A program made the translations under genes and the position numbers. The notes under the pieces were generated by a model that was given only the letters and a program-made list of their open reading frames with translations, searched no databases and was not told where the DNA came from. Positions 25,311 through 38,579 of a stretch of 64,000 bases of DNA are shown here, in pieces. Every line of letters begins with the position of its first letter. Positions within the stretch are counted from its first letter, which is position 1. The stretch is from NCBI GenBank assembly GCA_037179385.1, contig CM074179.1:4898001-4962000 (forward strand), given 5' to 3'. Origin of the DNA: Holothuria scabra (lineage: Eukaryota; Echinodermata; Holothuroidea; Aspidochirotida; Holothuriidae).

Positions 25311-26501
25311 TGGACAGAGTCTGGAACAACGGTTTGGCTGCTAAGTTCTGTAAGGTTTATTGTCCTTTATTTATGCTTACATATAGCTCGTTCGCGACGA
25401 GTACGCTACGCGTCAACGGCACCCTCATAACATTAATGACTGGCCGCTCGTGTTAGCTAGTGATTACGACCTTATATTTGTGTCCCTGGCATCACTTTTG
25501 AAATCCACGAATACCACAGGCGGTTTCAAGAAGAAAGTGATTAAAAATGATTGACTGGCACGCGGACAGTTAGACATACTGTGGTCACACCTCTGTAAGT
25601 ACGATTGCGCTGTTGGAGTTTCGGGGATAGGAACAATAACCGCAGTCAATATATTGCCGGAAGTGTCTGCGACACATGGCTAGAGTTTTACGACGGATTG
25701 GTCGACGCTGGATGGGGGCAACCAAAATCTTTTCGGAATCATACAACTGTCACTATACCCGTGGAACTGTTTTTTTTTTAATAAGAAAAAAAAAATCAAA
25801 TTTGAAAAAGGGCAAATTGGGAAATTTGATGGGGGGGGGGGGGAGGTTCCGGACGTCGGCGACCCCCCCCCCCTCCCCATAATGATAAAGTCAATGTTTG
25901 CGACTCAGGTGATAATACAGTTCTTTCAGCTTTAGAATCAAGAAATCACTGCAAATGTAAACTACTCGCCTATTCGTTAAATGCATTCAACTCCAACTCT
26001 CGGTCCAAAGAATGATTGCGGTTAAATTGCCGAAAAACTATGATTTAAATAAATGGCAGTGCAAATGTGGTTGAATGGCAACGACAAAGTCAACGTCATT
26101 GGAGAAATTTGCGTGGATGTCGCTGTCTTACCGGAGAAGGTATTCAAAAATACTAATAAAAAAATAATTTGGGAAACCAAACAAATGTCTACATGGTACA
26201 AATAAAGGCATGTTACAATATGCGGGCATTTTTGTACTAATCTCAACTCTAACATGGCTTATTCAGATCAGATGATTTATTTTTGTCAAAGTCTGCTGTT
26301 GAAGCAAGCATCATCATATTTCTAAGAATTGTAAACAATGTTCACGTAGACAGGTAGAGTACTAGTCAAAGCACTCTAAATTGTTCTCGGGTTTAAGAGT
26401 GATTTTGGGTGAACACGGTGTTACGTTGAGTAAAAACTACACTTCATATGCTGTAAATGCACTCAGACAGTTTTTTTTCAGTTCCCCTTTACAACATGAC
26501 T
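25311..26501. other. Mirror of 10995-12189, non-coding
   Basis: Contains the mirrored G-run/C-run pair near 25830-25880. The runs differ in length between arms. No gene was seen. Confidence 0.45.
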
Positions 26502-27764
26502 CAGTGGCGTAGCCACGAGGGCCTAAGGCCAAGGCCCCCCAGATTTTCTTCAGGCCCTCGAGATTTTTTTGCGTCCTGATAAAGAAATTGAAAAAAAAAA
26601 TTGAACGGAAATAAACTTTGAAGTATTTCCTTCAAAACAGTAAGTAAATAAAATGTGTAAAAATTAAAAAAGAACATGGATGAATGTGTGTAAAACACAT
26701 TTTGTGCGCACGTATGAAAACAAGTAGCCTAATAACTTCAAAATGCCTACTTTCACTAAATTAGATACCGTTTGTGATCTGCACTGTTGTTTATTGCATT
26801 TCACTTAGAAGATGAAACGAAAGTCTCGACAACACTTTTTAATGTGACTTTGTTAGGTTAAGACCCTTCCTGCCTTTCGGATGGCTTTTTGATTTACTGA
26901 AAATAAGGCAATCATACACTGGAGACCACTCTTACACGACCATTCCTATACTTTATCATACACAAAATATGCCGTAAGCAGATAAGGGTAAGGTACTGCC
27001 TTCGGATAATTCTTTCCTTCCATCCTAAACAAGTAGGGATAGGCCTATGTCGTGTCCCACTCCTGCCCGCGACAAGTGCCACTGTAGGAAGATTTTTTCG
27101 ACAAGTCCTCTTTTTACTAGTTGGCACTGGCGTCCGGGGAATTTGTAAAATGTCCACAAGGTCCTGATTTTATGTGTTTCCCACATGATTCATGCTTCTG
27201 CTTTGCGGTTCAATTATTTTGAGAGATTTATTCGTAGTATTTTAATTTTGACTACGTAATGTACCGATGAACAAATACTGCACCATTTTGGACATTGTTT
27301 CTTTGGTAGTATGTATGTGTCTTGTAAAATCTCTAAACAAACTAAAAAACTTTTGATATTTTCCACGCTCCCCAAAAAGGGAAAATCCTAAAACTTTGGC
27401 CTATATTCAGTTCGAAGTTTTGCCAAACATAGCACCATTTTGCATCTAGGAAATCTAACGCAAAGAAAGTTTCTCAGAGGGGGACACAACTACTTTTGTT
27501 TTTCTGTTAAAGGGTTAGGTACTGCCTTAGGGTAAGCCGTAAATATTGCCGCATTTGCTGGGTACATCCAGTTGGAAACACGTGGAAAGTGCCGTTTCCG
27601 GCCATCTGGAGGGGTTTTAAAGCCCCAAAGTTTCTTGTACGCTCCGCGCCAATCGATGTTGGCGCTCCGCTTAGATAATCTTGCCGTGCCTGACCTTCGG
27701 GGGTACCAGGCCCAAACTTGTTACCTAGGCCCCCCCCCCCCCCAAAATCCCATCCTGGCTACGC
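26502..27764 (-). mobile_element. Non-autonomous repeat family B (right arm)
   Basis: Mirror of 9737-10994. It begins CAGTGGCGTAGCCACG and ends CCATCCTGGCTACGC. Confidence 0.6.
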
Positions 27765-30700
27765 AAAACAAAATTGGGGACTTTTTTGATGTCGGAATTT
27801 ATATATATATTACTCAAAGCTTCATAAGCATGTGCAAACTGAAAAGGTACATGATACCTATAGTCCGTGGGCCGGAGGGGCTCACCTAGCACCCCTAAAA
27901 TTGATGAAATAGGGATAGGAATGTAGCGTGAAGTGTTAGTTTTCATGTTAACATTGATATCTTAGGGATGAACTATGTTTTGTATAGGTTTTAATAATGA
28001 AAGGGCCCGAGAGCTGAGTGACTTTGGGGGTAGGGGAAATTCAAATAGCAATAACTCTCGAAAGAGTTGTTACATTTTGATGATTGATCCTGCAAAATGT
28101 TTGCCTTGATCAAATCTATCAAAGAAAAAAGTACAAATGCAAATTTTGTGCAATATGAGGTCACCAGAGGTCAAAAGGTCACCAACTTTGACCAAAGCCC
28201 AAAATGTGGTACACCCATTTTGATACTACCATTTCTACCCTGGTTTTGTACAAAAATACTGTCATCAACATGAAACATGTTGTTTAGACATCCCATTGAA
28301 TATTTAAACACTCAACCAACGTTTCATTACTTTCTATACATTTATTTCTGTGACAAACGAAAGTAGGTCATAGTTCAAAAAGTAAAAAAAAAAATGGGAA
28401 AAAAAGTTATAAAATATAAAAAAAATTCATTAAAAACACATTCCAATGAAAAATTCTTTAGACTTTGATACGAAAATGAAGCATATTTTTTAAAATTCAT
28501 TTTAAGTGCAAAAGTTGCTCCGCCTACCCCCTCCCCCTCCCCCCAACTTTCAAATTGCTTCCTATGTACTGAAAGATACAATGGGAGCAGTTGTAGTTAG
28601 ATGTAGTTCTACCGCCCAGTTTCCAACCAAGTTCAAGTCGAGCCGGCCACGGCCTTTTTTCCAATTGTGGCTCACTGGCTTGTTCTCTCTACTCGATTGC
28701 TATATGCGGAGCAGCAAATACATTCCGAGTAAAGAGCTGATTGTGTGTGTTTGAAAGGACCATGTGAGACTAACAGTTCCCAGGATATAGTTGGATGGGG
28801 TTTAAAGACACACCAACACAAATGTGCTACATAGTGTCAGCTAAAGCTACAAAAAATATTGCTTCTAGTATTGTGAAACTATAGATGGACTTCATGAGGG
28901 CCATCAGAACATTTAAAGGTGTAGAGAACCAGGACAAGGCTTCTGCGCCTGTTTATATGGGGAATGATCCACTGATTTTAATTAAAGTCAACATGTTAAA
29001 ATAGCCGACATTACTTAAAAAGCGTAGACTTCACTGATTACATACTATGGACTTGCATGACCGTCAGGACAATTGGGTGAATAATGTCATAGGGTTTGAA
29101 ATCTATACAAGGAAGAGCTCTTGGGACAGTTTTTTTTTATTTGGGGGGGGGGGGGGGGACTCGAAAATAATTTGAGAAACTGAAATCATCTTGTACGAGA
29201 ACTGGGAAGTTATCCACTTCATTAACATAAGCAAACTATTCTTAGGATGTCTTGATCAAAACCCCAAACTTCACGAGTCCAAAAATATTTTTGTGTGGAC
29301 ACGGCTTTGAATTTTTTCATTCTGGCACACCCTTAAGTTGATCGTTGGCGTAGCCACTGAGAGGAGGAGGGGGGGGGGGGGGATAAATTCCCACACGACC
29401 CAAACTTGCAATAAAAAAAAAAACTTAAAAAATAGCGGTTTTTCCCTCAGTCCTTAGTCTTTTCCCTCATGTGTGCCCCAACCCCTTGACACCACCCTGA
29501 CACAGTCCTGACCTCGCGCCTGAAGCTGATGTATCCTTATCGAAATTGAAACGCAAGACCTTGTCGTTTACAATATTCCACGACCTCGTGGTGAGTCTGT
29601 CGGCTGGATTTAACTATATGGCAAATTAATTTCTTGCACCATGTCGGCATTCTTCCCATGTTGAGTCACAAACAAACCTGAGCCAACATTAAACTTAGTA
29701 TTTTTAACTTTTCGTAAAACTTTTCTAATCATAAGTAGGGAACCGTCCCGTTTTCCTGCATCATCACTCGGAATTTCACGCAGCATCCTCCTTGAGTACT
29801 ACACTATTATTCTTCACGTGATTACTGGATACTCAATGGTGATTTGGTTCTCGTACCATAAATTCATTTAAAAATTTAATGGTTTGTGTTTGCAATGAAA
29901 ATAGTAAAACAACTATAAATAATCATCTATATTGAACTCCAGATGACTCCAGATGACTCCAGATGACTCCAGATATAGAGCTATTCTATGTTGCCAAGAT
30001 ACATGCTGTATTGCAAAAGTAGGTGGAAAATGTGTCAAATGAGAAAAAAGGCTGCCGCTTGCTTCGCGCCCAAGAGCACACTCAGAGCCTCATCAACTCT
30101 ACTAGACAATCAATGGCAAGTTTGAGATCTCATGTGATTCTCGCAAACAAAGGTTATCACCCGGTGTCACTACTGACTACAAACATTACCCTTCGTAGGT
30201 GTCCCTCCCCCCTAATATCACAAATCCTAGGTACCCGCCTGTCGGGCGTGAGAATATCCCATATCCCCCATATCTTAAATAGATCGCCGCAATTGGAATC
30301 AACTTAGGCTCATTTCATACTTTACATCCTGCGTATTTGGAAAAAAGGAAAAACAAAGAGGCATCAAATATCTGCTGGCCATCTTCCTACGATTTTTGTT
30401 CTAAAAAGCTTCAACAAAGACCAAACTTGGGCATTCCAGGACCAACTTGTTTATTCTATCGGACAATATGAGTTATAATTATCGAAGATCCCATAAATGA
30501 AACGGGTAAAAACCCAACAGAAGTAAAAATACGAGTGGCCCCCACAAACCCAGGAGTCTTAGTCCGCTCTAATCATCCCCCGTAGATGTAGACCTACGTG
30601 GCAATGTGATGTCATTTATGCAAAAGTTCGGGGTTTGCTGAAACACCTAGCCACCATTTCAGACAAACCATCTAGTGCTTTGAATAATAATGTACATCCA

Positions 30701-32324
30701 GATCAATCGCCTGTTATGTCGCTAAATGCACCTTATTATTACAGTCCAGCACGAAGGTATGGTGGCAAAGGGGCTATAGTTGTAAAATATGAGCGAAATT
30801 TGGGTAAGACGATTTGCAAGAAAGATTTTATATCCATGCCTTAATAGGACATGTATAGCTTCAAATGATTAAAATAACAATATACTTAAAGCAGAAACGC
30901 AGTTATTCCAATTAATTTAGTAGTCTGCTCTATTTTGTGAATGGCTGATCGAACAAGTGGTAATAAATGTTTCTTAATTGTAAGGTGTACGAAGAGTAAA
31001 TCATTGCTCTACTTTAGATACGAAGTATTTTTAGTTCTAAAAAAATCTAAAGTACTTGATCGGGAAAGAAACAGAAGTAATTAGTGAATAAGTGAGGTTG
31101 GGTTGGATGGAGTTTTACGGCCAAGTTTCTCACCTATTGGTTTAAGTCGGCTTTAGCCCCCGCACATTTTTAGCTGTGGGGATTTTGGGCCGCCTTAAAC
31201 TGAATTCTGGGCCGCCTCCATTTATTTTATTGAGCATATTAGGCCACTTCGATGATTAGCCCCGCACTTCAAAATTGGATCCGCGGCATCTGGGGATATG
31301 ATGTCATATATGCTTGCTTCAAGTGCACTTTTTGTTGAAAATGTGAAAGCTTTACGTGCTTATATTTTGAGAACCACACATCAGATTTCAATGCAAATTT
31401 CACCAAAATGCTGTGAATAAGTATCCCTCTAATATACCAAATCCTGTTGTGACCTGAAACCCTACTTCAAAGAAAAGACTAGAAAGGGGATAATCTGTAC
31501 CATCGAATAACTAGTGTTATGATCTTTAAACCCCAAACATCCCTAAAGCCAAATAGTCATCACAGGTTGATACAGCTCTTCAGATTGAAACATTGGTTAA
31601 TGAGTCTTTCTTCCAAGTAAAGGGGTAGCGTATAACATCGGAATAACGACCGAGTTAGTTGAACGTCTAATTACAATTCACAATTAAATTGTCAAAGCTA
31701 CTATCGAATAGCAACATATTTGAATCGTCGGCACTGTCAGCATATAACATTAGACACATCATTATGAACATCATCAAGGCGGTTCTATAGGGAATAGGCG
31801 GGTTGGAGGGTTGGGAAATCAAGCTCCCAAAATGTGTTTAAGCCCCCACCCCCCACCCCGAAAAGAATGTTTCCGAGGTTGTGTATTTGATGTTGTCGCG
31901 TATGTGAAGAAAAAGAAACTGCCCTAAAGATCTATTACGTATGCTGCATTTCCCCCTCCCACCTTCACGCTAACTTTCCGCAGGACACAGATGGATGAGT
32001 CCTACTTGCGAAAACCACCGGTATAGCTTCTCACCCATTTAGGAGAGGGCTCAATGCGCCATTCAAGATAGTAACGTTTTCTTGTTTCTTGAACACCACA
32101 CTTGTTCAGCCGCTTAGGAATACATCATACAAACAGTACTGTATATAAGGTAAGGAAACACAACTTACGAAGCTGTATTTTACGTCCTACGCCATATGCA
32201 TGCAAATTCGAAAGCGATACACTCAGAGGTGTGGCTGAAGGTGGGGAGTGGGGTGGGGGCAAGATGGCAATGTTCCCTGTCCCTGATGGCTTAAAATTCG
32301 GAAATTTGCTAGTCTATATAACAT
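27765..32324. other. Mirror of 5210-9736, non-coding
   Basis: No coding exon was seen. At 29936-29975 a 12-bp unit (CCAGATGACTCC-like) is repeated about three times, with fewer and mutated units in the left arm. Near 31060 the right arm has a short insertion (CGGGAAAGAAACAGAAG-like) that the left arm lacks. Long G-runs lie at 29145 and 29371. Confidence 0.45.
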
Positions 32325-33726
32325 ATGTGTCACAACTGCATTGCACTGATCTCTGCCCAAGATATTGATATTATAATGCACTGCAGGAAGTCCCTACTAT
32401 ACCATAATGGAAAACCTTGGGTAAAACAATCATCTGACGACTTATTCGACGTAATCATGGGGAGTTTTGACGGGGCGGAGATTTGCGAATTAGTTGGAAC
32501 TTTCATTCTCGACAAAATCATACAAAAATACGACAGAGGCAGAACTGGGCTATACCGTGACGACGGCTTTGCCGCCTTTGATGTGTCTCCACAAAAAGCC
32601 AAACGCATCAAAACAGATCTGTGCAAAATATTTCTCCGCTACAACCTACGAATCACAATTGAAGCGAATTTAAAAACCATCAACTACCTAGACGTGACTC
32701 TTGATCTCACCATCGACCAATATCACCCCTACTCTAAGCCCAACAACACCCCGCGATGCGTGAGCAGCAAATCAAACCACCCGCCCCAGATCATCAAAAA
32801 CCTGCCAGCGTCAATCAACAGGAGATTATGTGAGTTATCATCCAATGAGAAGGTTTTTGATGAAGCCGTTCCAATCTACCAGGACGCCCTCAACCGCAGC
32901 AGGTTTACTCACAAGCTCACTTACTTTGAATCCCCACCTCAGAAGAAACGCAACAGACCCCGGAATATTACTTGGTTCAACCCGCCATATTCAATGAACG
33001 TTAAAAGTAATATCGGACAATCATTCCTTAATTAAATTAAGAAACACTTCCCCCCTGGGAGCCTTCTACACAAGTTATTTAATAGGAATACCGTTAAAAG
33101 AAGTTATTGCTGTATGCCGAACATCCAGCAAACTATCAGCTCACACAACCAGGCTCTCGTTGGAAAGGACGCAAAAGCAACCAAGGACTCCTGCAATTGT
33201 AGAAATAAGAGTACCTGTCCAGTCCCCAACAAATGTTATACCCCCTCCCCTGTCAGCCTGTTATATACCAGGCCACTGTCTCTACCGCAAAAAGTATAGA
33301 AACAATAGTGAATACTCTAATGACACAGCACTAAGCAAGTATGTATGGCACCTAAAAGAAACCTCTGTCCCGTATACAATCACTTGGAAATTTTTGAAAA
33401 AGGCTAGTGTCTATAATGTCTCAACTAAACGATGTAATTTGTGCTTACGGGAGAAGTATTTATAACCTGTAATCCTCATTTAGCTACCCTCAATTCCAGG
33501 TCTGAATTGGTTTCCACCTGTAGGCATTCTAAGAAATTCTCGCTGAGCAAGTTAAGTATGTGATATTCGCACCTTTTAGGTATGCTCATTTATTTTTCAT
33601 GGGCACCTACTATGCCCGTTGTCAGTTGAACAGTGAATCGCCTGACGAGGTTTATATCCAGCCACGAAACTCAGAGTAGCGAGGAATATAGCCATAATGA
33701 ATTTGTAACTGGACCGCTTTATCTTG
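32325..33726 (+). mobile_element. Penelope-like element, 5'-truncated and broken (right arm)
   Basis: Mirror of 3812-5209 with the same RT half (MGSFDGAEICELVG, YRDDGFAAF), the same in-frame TAA after SFLN (33033-33035), a Cys-rich linker (SCNCRNKSTCPVPNKC) and the end of the nuclease domain (LSKYVWHLK, KRCNLC). Both arms share the stop and the missing GIY region, so the element was dead before the two arms diverged. Confidence 0.8.
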
Positions 33727-33804
<78 letters not shown>

Positions 33805-33876
33805 CTATATATTTATATTTGTATTTATATATATTTATATATATATATATGTATATATATATTTGTATATATATAA
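33727..33876. repeat. (TA)n array, proximal (right arm)
   Basis: TA-rich array with interruptions (TATCTATATATTTATATT), directly 3' of the Penelope-like element. Confidence 0.9.
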
Positions 33877-33878
33877 CG

Positions 33879-34371
33879 CTGGATCCTACCTTAGGTCGAC
33901 ATCGACCTTAAGTCGACATATACATATTTGAATGTATCTGCACATACAGACACTAAAAAATTCAAATAAAATACCACCATAAACTTCAACAGCGCCAACA
34001 ATAATATGTATGGTATAATTATTTTGTATGACGTACGCACAAGTTATAATAAAATAAACAAAGTATTAAAGGTATTTTGCAATATTTACGTGTTAACTTA
34101 ATGTACATTTTTAGACAACGCAAGATATAACACCCCTTTTTTCACGTGCAAATCTACATACTATACATTGTGTTTATTACGTCTATGTACAGACACAATA
34201 AAGAGGGCGCCATGAAGGTATTATACATGCACTTATTTTATTAAGAATGTATGCAGAAGGCGTTGAAATCGTGAACCAAACATTAGGTCGACACGAAAAT
34301 GTTGACCTATCGTAATTGTCGACCTAATGTACATTTTTAGACGAAGGAATGTCGACCAAAGGTAGGATCCA

Positions 34372-34372
<1 letters not shown>
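33879..34372. mobile_element. MITE present only in the right arm
   Basis: The 494-bp element is bounded by 24-bp terminal inverted repeats with one mismatch (CTGGATCCTACCTTAGGTCG at the left; CTGGATCCTACCTTTGGTCG on the other strand at the right). It sits inside the TA array. GTCGAC words recur near both ends, and a ~19-bp segment (TAATGTACATTTTTAGAC) occurs twice inside. There is no coding capacity. No clear target duplication can be read because both flanks are TA-rich. Confidence 0.7.
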
Positions 34373-34374
<2 letters not shown>

Positions 34375-34455
<81 letters not shown>

Positions 34456-34480
34456 AACATATATATATATATATATATAA
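34375..34480. repeat. (TA)n array, middle (right arm)
   Basis: TA dinucleotides between the MITE and the inverted Penelope-like 3' end. Confidence 0.9.
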
Positions 34481-34511
34481 CAAGATAAAGCGGTCCAGTT
34501 ACAAATTCATT
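34480..34511 (-). mobile_element. Inverted fragment of the Penelope-like 3' end
   Basis: The ~31 bp from AACAAGATAAAGCGG to AATTCA repeat, in opposite orientation, the last bases of the Penelope-like element at about 33696-33726. The left arm has this end only once, so the right arm carries an inverted repeat around the TA/MITE block. Confidence 0.65.
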
Positions 34512-34531
34512 ATTCATATATATATATATTC

Positions 34532-34604
<73 letters not shown>
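34512..34604. repeat. (TA)n array, distal (right arm)
   Basis: TA-rich array that rejoins sequence common to both arms (AGTCACGGGGTGG, mirror of 3675-3688). Confidence 0.9.
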
Positions 34605-34605
<1 letters not shown>

Positions 34606-34809
34606 GTCACGGGGTGGTTTCGGGGGTTAAAAACCGACAGTGTTGTAGTGCTCAAGAACGGTTTTTACCAGGTTTCGGTCTTCATACCCTGTGGTCTCGG
34701 TCTTGAAGTTTTTGGTTACTTTACTTATGTATTTATTCATTTTTAAGCGAGTGAGCGCTTTTTGTCCATTGTTATTTTAGGATTGACATCAATTATTTTA
34801 TCTTACCCC

Positions 34810-36089
34810 AACAATGAAGTACCCAGGAAGTGACATTGGGACATGACACCCCACCCCCTTCCTCACAGAAGGTAACAAACTGTATGTGGCACCAGATTGC
34901 ATTAAGGTCACCGACTTTTACAAAAGCATTCGAGGGGGGGGGGGGCTTTAGACTCATTCCGCAGCCGATAAAGACGTACGAGAAAGGGGCAGTGGAGTAG
35001 AAGATGCTCAAGTGTGGTGAGCAATTGTTTCACATTTATCGTGCAACAGGTTTTAGGAGTTAAACCATTTATAGTCGGAAGTTCGCACAGTTACATGCAG
35101 TACACAATTGCATCGATTCAGTGGATCTTGAATTTAACCAAGAGTTGCAATAGGGAAACATTAGCAACTGAAATTTTCAATTCCGTTGAAGTTTCCCCGT
35201 GAAGATTAAATACCATTTCATCTATATTCTGGTTCAATTTGCGATAAATTTCTTATCTTTTAGCAAGTTGCTGGTTTTTTTTATTATTGCAAAGGAAAGC
35301 TAAAAATAAAAGACTATTTAGATACACTTTTAAAGCATGATAACGCAATTCTCAACCATTTGAGGAGTAGAGATTGTTCTAAATTTTCTTTCCTCTCCAT
35401 ACCAACCTGATGATGGAGCTCAACTTAGATAGTATTGTATTTACGACAGAATACTTTTTTCGTGATAAAAATAAAAAAAAAAAAAAAAAAAAACTGACAA
35501 GCTCCCGTGCCTTTAAGCCTATCCCCGATGCTCTTTCATCTTGACTCCTAGAAGTATGCAAATTAAATAAAAAATACTTCGAATTGGCACCGGTAGGGTA
35601 CATGGCATCTCATTACATGGACAGACATAAAATGTTCAGTTTTACCCCATTAACCGCCACAATTCTGCTCTCAGGACTATTTCAGTAAAATTAAAAATCT
35701 TGCACCAATTTGCATTAAAGCTCCTTGAAAAGGCAAGAATTTTCAAAGGGGAAAGAAAAACCCTCTCTTTTATACCCCTCCCCTACCGGCAATCACTCAC
35801 CATAATGCATGCCCCCCCCCCCCGCCTCGCGGAAAAATTGCTTACTTCACTGAACCTCACCTTGTGACCCTAACTCATAGATTGAGTTTACTTTTTAAAA
35901 AGGCCAATTGCTTTGAGAAAAGGCAAATCATTGCGGAAAAAATTATTCATGTAATGAGTCCACAGGCTCCACCTATAAGGGCTTAAAGGCCCACTGGCAA
36001 ATCTCTCACCATTCTCCTAAACTTCTTATTCATGCTCCTCCCACAATTGTCTAAACTTCATCTTTTTCCAGTTGCAATCTCAATTCATT
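34810..36089 (-). repeat. Dispersed repeat family A, copy 1 (right arm)
   Basis: Mirror of 2220-3480, including the A-run near 35468 and the C-run near 35815. Confidence 0.5.
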
Positions 36090-37638
36090 GCTTAAGGGTG
36101 ACTATGAAAGAGCAATGTGTATAGCTTAAGTTGGCTACTTAGATGGAGTTTTAAGGCTCAGTTTCCAACCAATTGGTTCAAGTCGAGCCGGTCACGGTCT
36201 TTTTCCAGTTTTGGTTCAATGGCTGTGAGGCCAAAGGGGTCCGCAGAAAAATAGGGGTTCTTAGAGAAATTAGGGTTCCGCATACACTAAAGAGCTTTGG
36301 AATTCAAATACATCTAAGGGATAATAGAAAATTATAAACCATACAGCAACCCGCATTCCCAAACTAGTGGGACTCGTCGTGGTAAAATAAATTTGTCTAG
36401 TGAGCAGTAGGTACCTTTTAGTTCCCTTTGATTCAAAGCTAGCAATTTGTTACAAAAGAACAAATGAAAACACGTTTTGGTACTACAGACCAATCTTATT
36501 CGAGTTTTAACCTCGTAACTTCAAAAAAAAAAAAAAAAAAAATTGCACAACTTCTGTTGTAACGGTAACAGCTGAATCCAACCCGTAAAGTCTAACACTG
36601 CTGTAACTACACTGTATGGTACGACAATAACTTGTCCTGGGCATGACGTTGAAGAAGGAAAACCAAAAGCGCCTCAAATCCTACATGTAAGGTCCCACTG
36701 GGACATAATCGGCTTTGTCGTGGCTTCGAAACTATCACCCGGTTGCCGGTGAGCTGGAGGCAAATCCTGGCGCCACTGCTGCCGTGAGCATGACAGAGTA
36801 ACTGCAACTTTACCTTTTGAGTTGTGTAAATATTTATAAGATTAACCAGCGGAAGATGGGTTAATGGGGATAGGGGCGCCAATTCAGTTTTTTGCCCCCG
36901 GGACACAAACCCTACCTACGCCACTGATAATGCACAAGTCGTTAATCAAAGGGTTTTCTTTTCCCCAATTAGGGTCCCTCAGAAAATATGGAACAGCCTA
37001 AGGGGTGGGTGGATGGAAAAAGGTTGATAACCTCGATTTTAAAGCATAAAGTAACTAAGGTAACATTAGGTAAAAAGATATTCAAAATTTTGGGCAGTTT
37101 ATTTTCCTATGAAACATGCACATGCGGTCTCGGACCTTGTCGGTCTCGAATTTTACCCCTGGTCTCGGTCTCGACACCCTGTGGTCTCGGATATGCCGGT
37201 CTTGACTACAACACTGTTATCCGATCCAACAACGCTGTAGTGTGACCTGCGATAGAGTCAGATGTATACCAGTGCAGACGTTTCTCCTAGAACTATCGAT
37301 AAACAGGATCGGTTGCAGTAACGTTAAATTCTTTCGTTCTTATTCAACACATGAGATAAATATAGGCATGTAAGGTGAATGTATTCCGTACCGTATGGTA
37401 TGGTACTGTACTTATAATCATGGTCTTCAGCATGTCCGTGCCGATTATCATACTTAGAGAAAATATACCCTGCCGTTTAAAGTATTCTAAGCTCTCCCAA
37501 ACAAGAAAGTCTACAATCGCGACTGAACATAATTAACACAAATTGAAAAACAAAGACAGCTTTCATGCAAAGTAAAAGTAATAAAACATCACACTGGAGG
37601 AATTACTTTTCTTTGGGCACGAAATGAGGTTTACTCAC
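36090..37638. other. Mirror of 662-2219, presumed intron
   Basis: The same repeat fragments in reverse orientation. No exon was seen. Confidence 0.45.
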
Positions 37639-37699
37639 TTTTGGCAGCGTCCAAAATCAGAATGGTCACAGCCAAGCAGACTTCCAGACACAGCTTCAT
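37639..37699 (-). CDS. First coding exon: signal peptide (right arm)
   Basis: Mirror of 601-661. The ATG at 37699, hydrophobic core LAVTILIL and donor GTGAGT are all kept. It is in phase 1 and on the same strand as the Vps62 exons at 22181 and 20694. Confidence 0.55.
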
Positions 37700-37783
37700 C
37701 TTCTCTCATGGAATGAGTTTTTTCAGTGAAGAAACTTCTTGGCACTGCATCTCCCGAATGATATCAACTCAGCAGTGGTAAGC

Positions 37784-37791
37784 ATTTTATA
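37784..37791 (-). promoter_or_regulatory. TATA box of the right-arm gene copy
   Basis: TATAAAAT on the minus strand, 85 bp upstream of the ATG at 37699, mirroring 509-516. The upstream DNA is otherwise non-coding to the end of the arm. Confidence 0.5.
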
Positions 37792-38352
37792 CATTTAACG
37801 TTGGTATTAAGCATAGATAATTTATTACAAGTATAAACATTTTAAACGTGTAACATAACAGAGCAAAGACAAGGGTAAAATACCATGCCAGGTCAGATTA
37901 AGATTAAGTGCAGGAGCAGTCACCCTAACTTGAACTCGTGTAGTAGCCAGTCCAGTTGCATGATTGGCTGTTGAGAGTCATGTGACAATTTTCTCTTTAA
38001 GTGTGAAATTTAATAGACGTAGCTACTGGTTTTTCATGAATATCAGTACTGATGTTAAAAAATATCATGAAAGATACTTTGATGAGAAATGACAGGAAAC
38101 TTGTAATATTACACCTGTTGCTTCAAAATAACTTTGGGGTACTGCCCTCACCCTTTAAGCTCGCGTAAGACCTTTTTTGTATACGGTGTTAGCTATCAAC
38201 AAATCAAGAAGTAAAGATAAAACTTCAAAAAATCAATGCATTTCAATTTGCATACATAAAGTATATTACATATGACTTACGTTTGCGTGTAATAAAAGAG
38301 TTATTACAAAGCTAATATCTGTAAAGATCTACAGTTAAGGAGTTAGAAGACA

Positions 38353-38400
38353 TACATAACATACATACATACATACATACATACACACATACATATATAC
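38353..38400. repeat. (ATAC)n microsatellite just outside the inverted duplication
   Basis: ATAC/ACAT units begin about 50 bp beyond the last base of homology (38301). Confidence 0.85.
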
Positions 38401-38579
38401 AAGTGGGTTCTATGTAACGTTTCGCTCCACACTAGATTTCTTGGCCACAGTGCACGAGACATTCCGACATTATGGCTTTGCCGCGTTTCGACATTTTGAG
38501 GTTATCTCTCCTGGAAAATTTTTTTAAATTTTTTTTTTTTAAATTTCCATAAATACTGTCTTTTCATGTTACCAGATTT

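Larger units (their letters stand above)
20198..38301. repeat. Right arm of the giant inverted duplication
   Basis: This is the reverse complement of 1-17311. Homology stops at 38301, and sequence from 38302 on is unrelated to anything visible in the left arm, although the left arm is cut by the window edge at the same point. The right arm holds a more intact copy of the Vps62/aerolysin-like exon, and a MITE plus extra TA arrays (33727-34604) that the left arm lacks. Confidence 0.95.
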
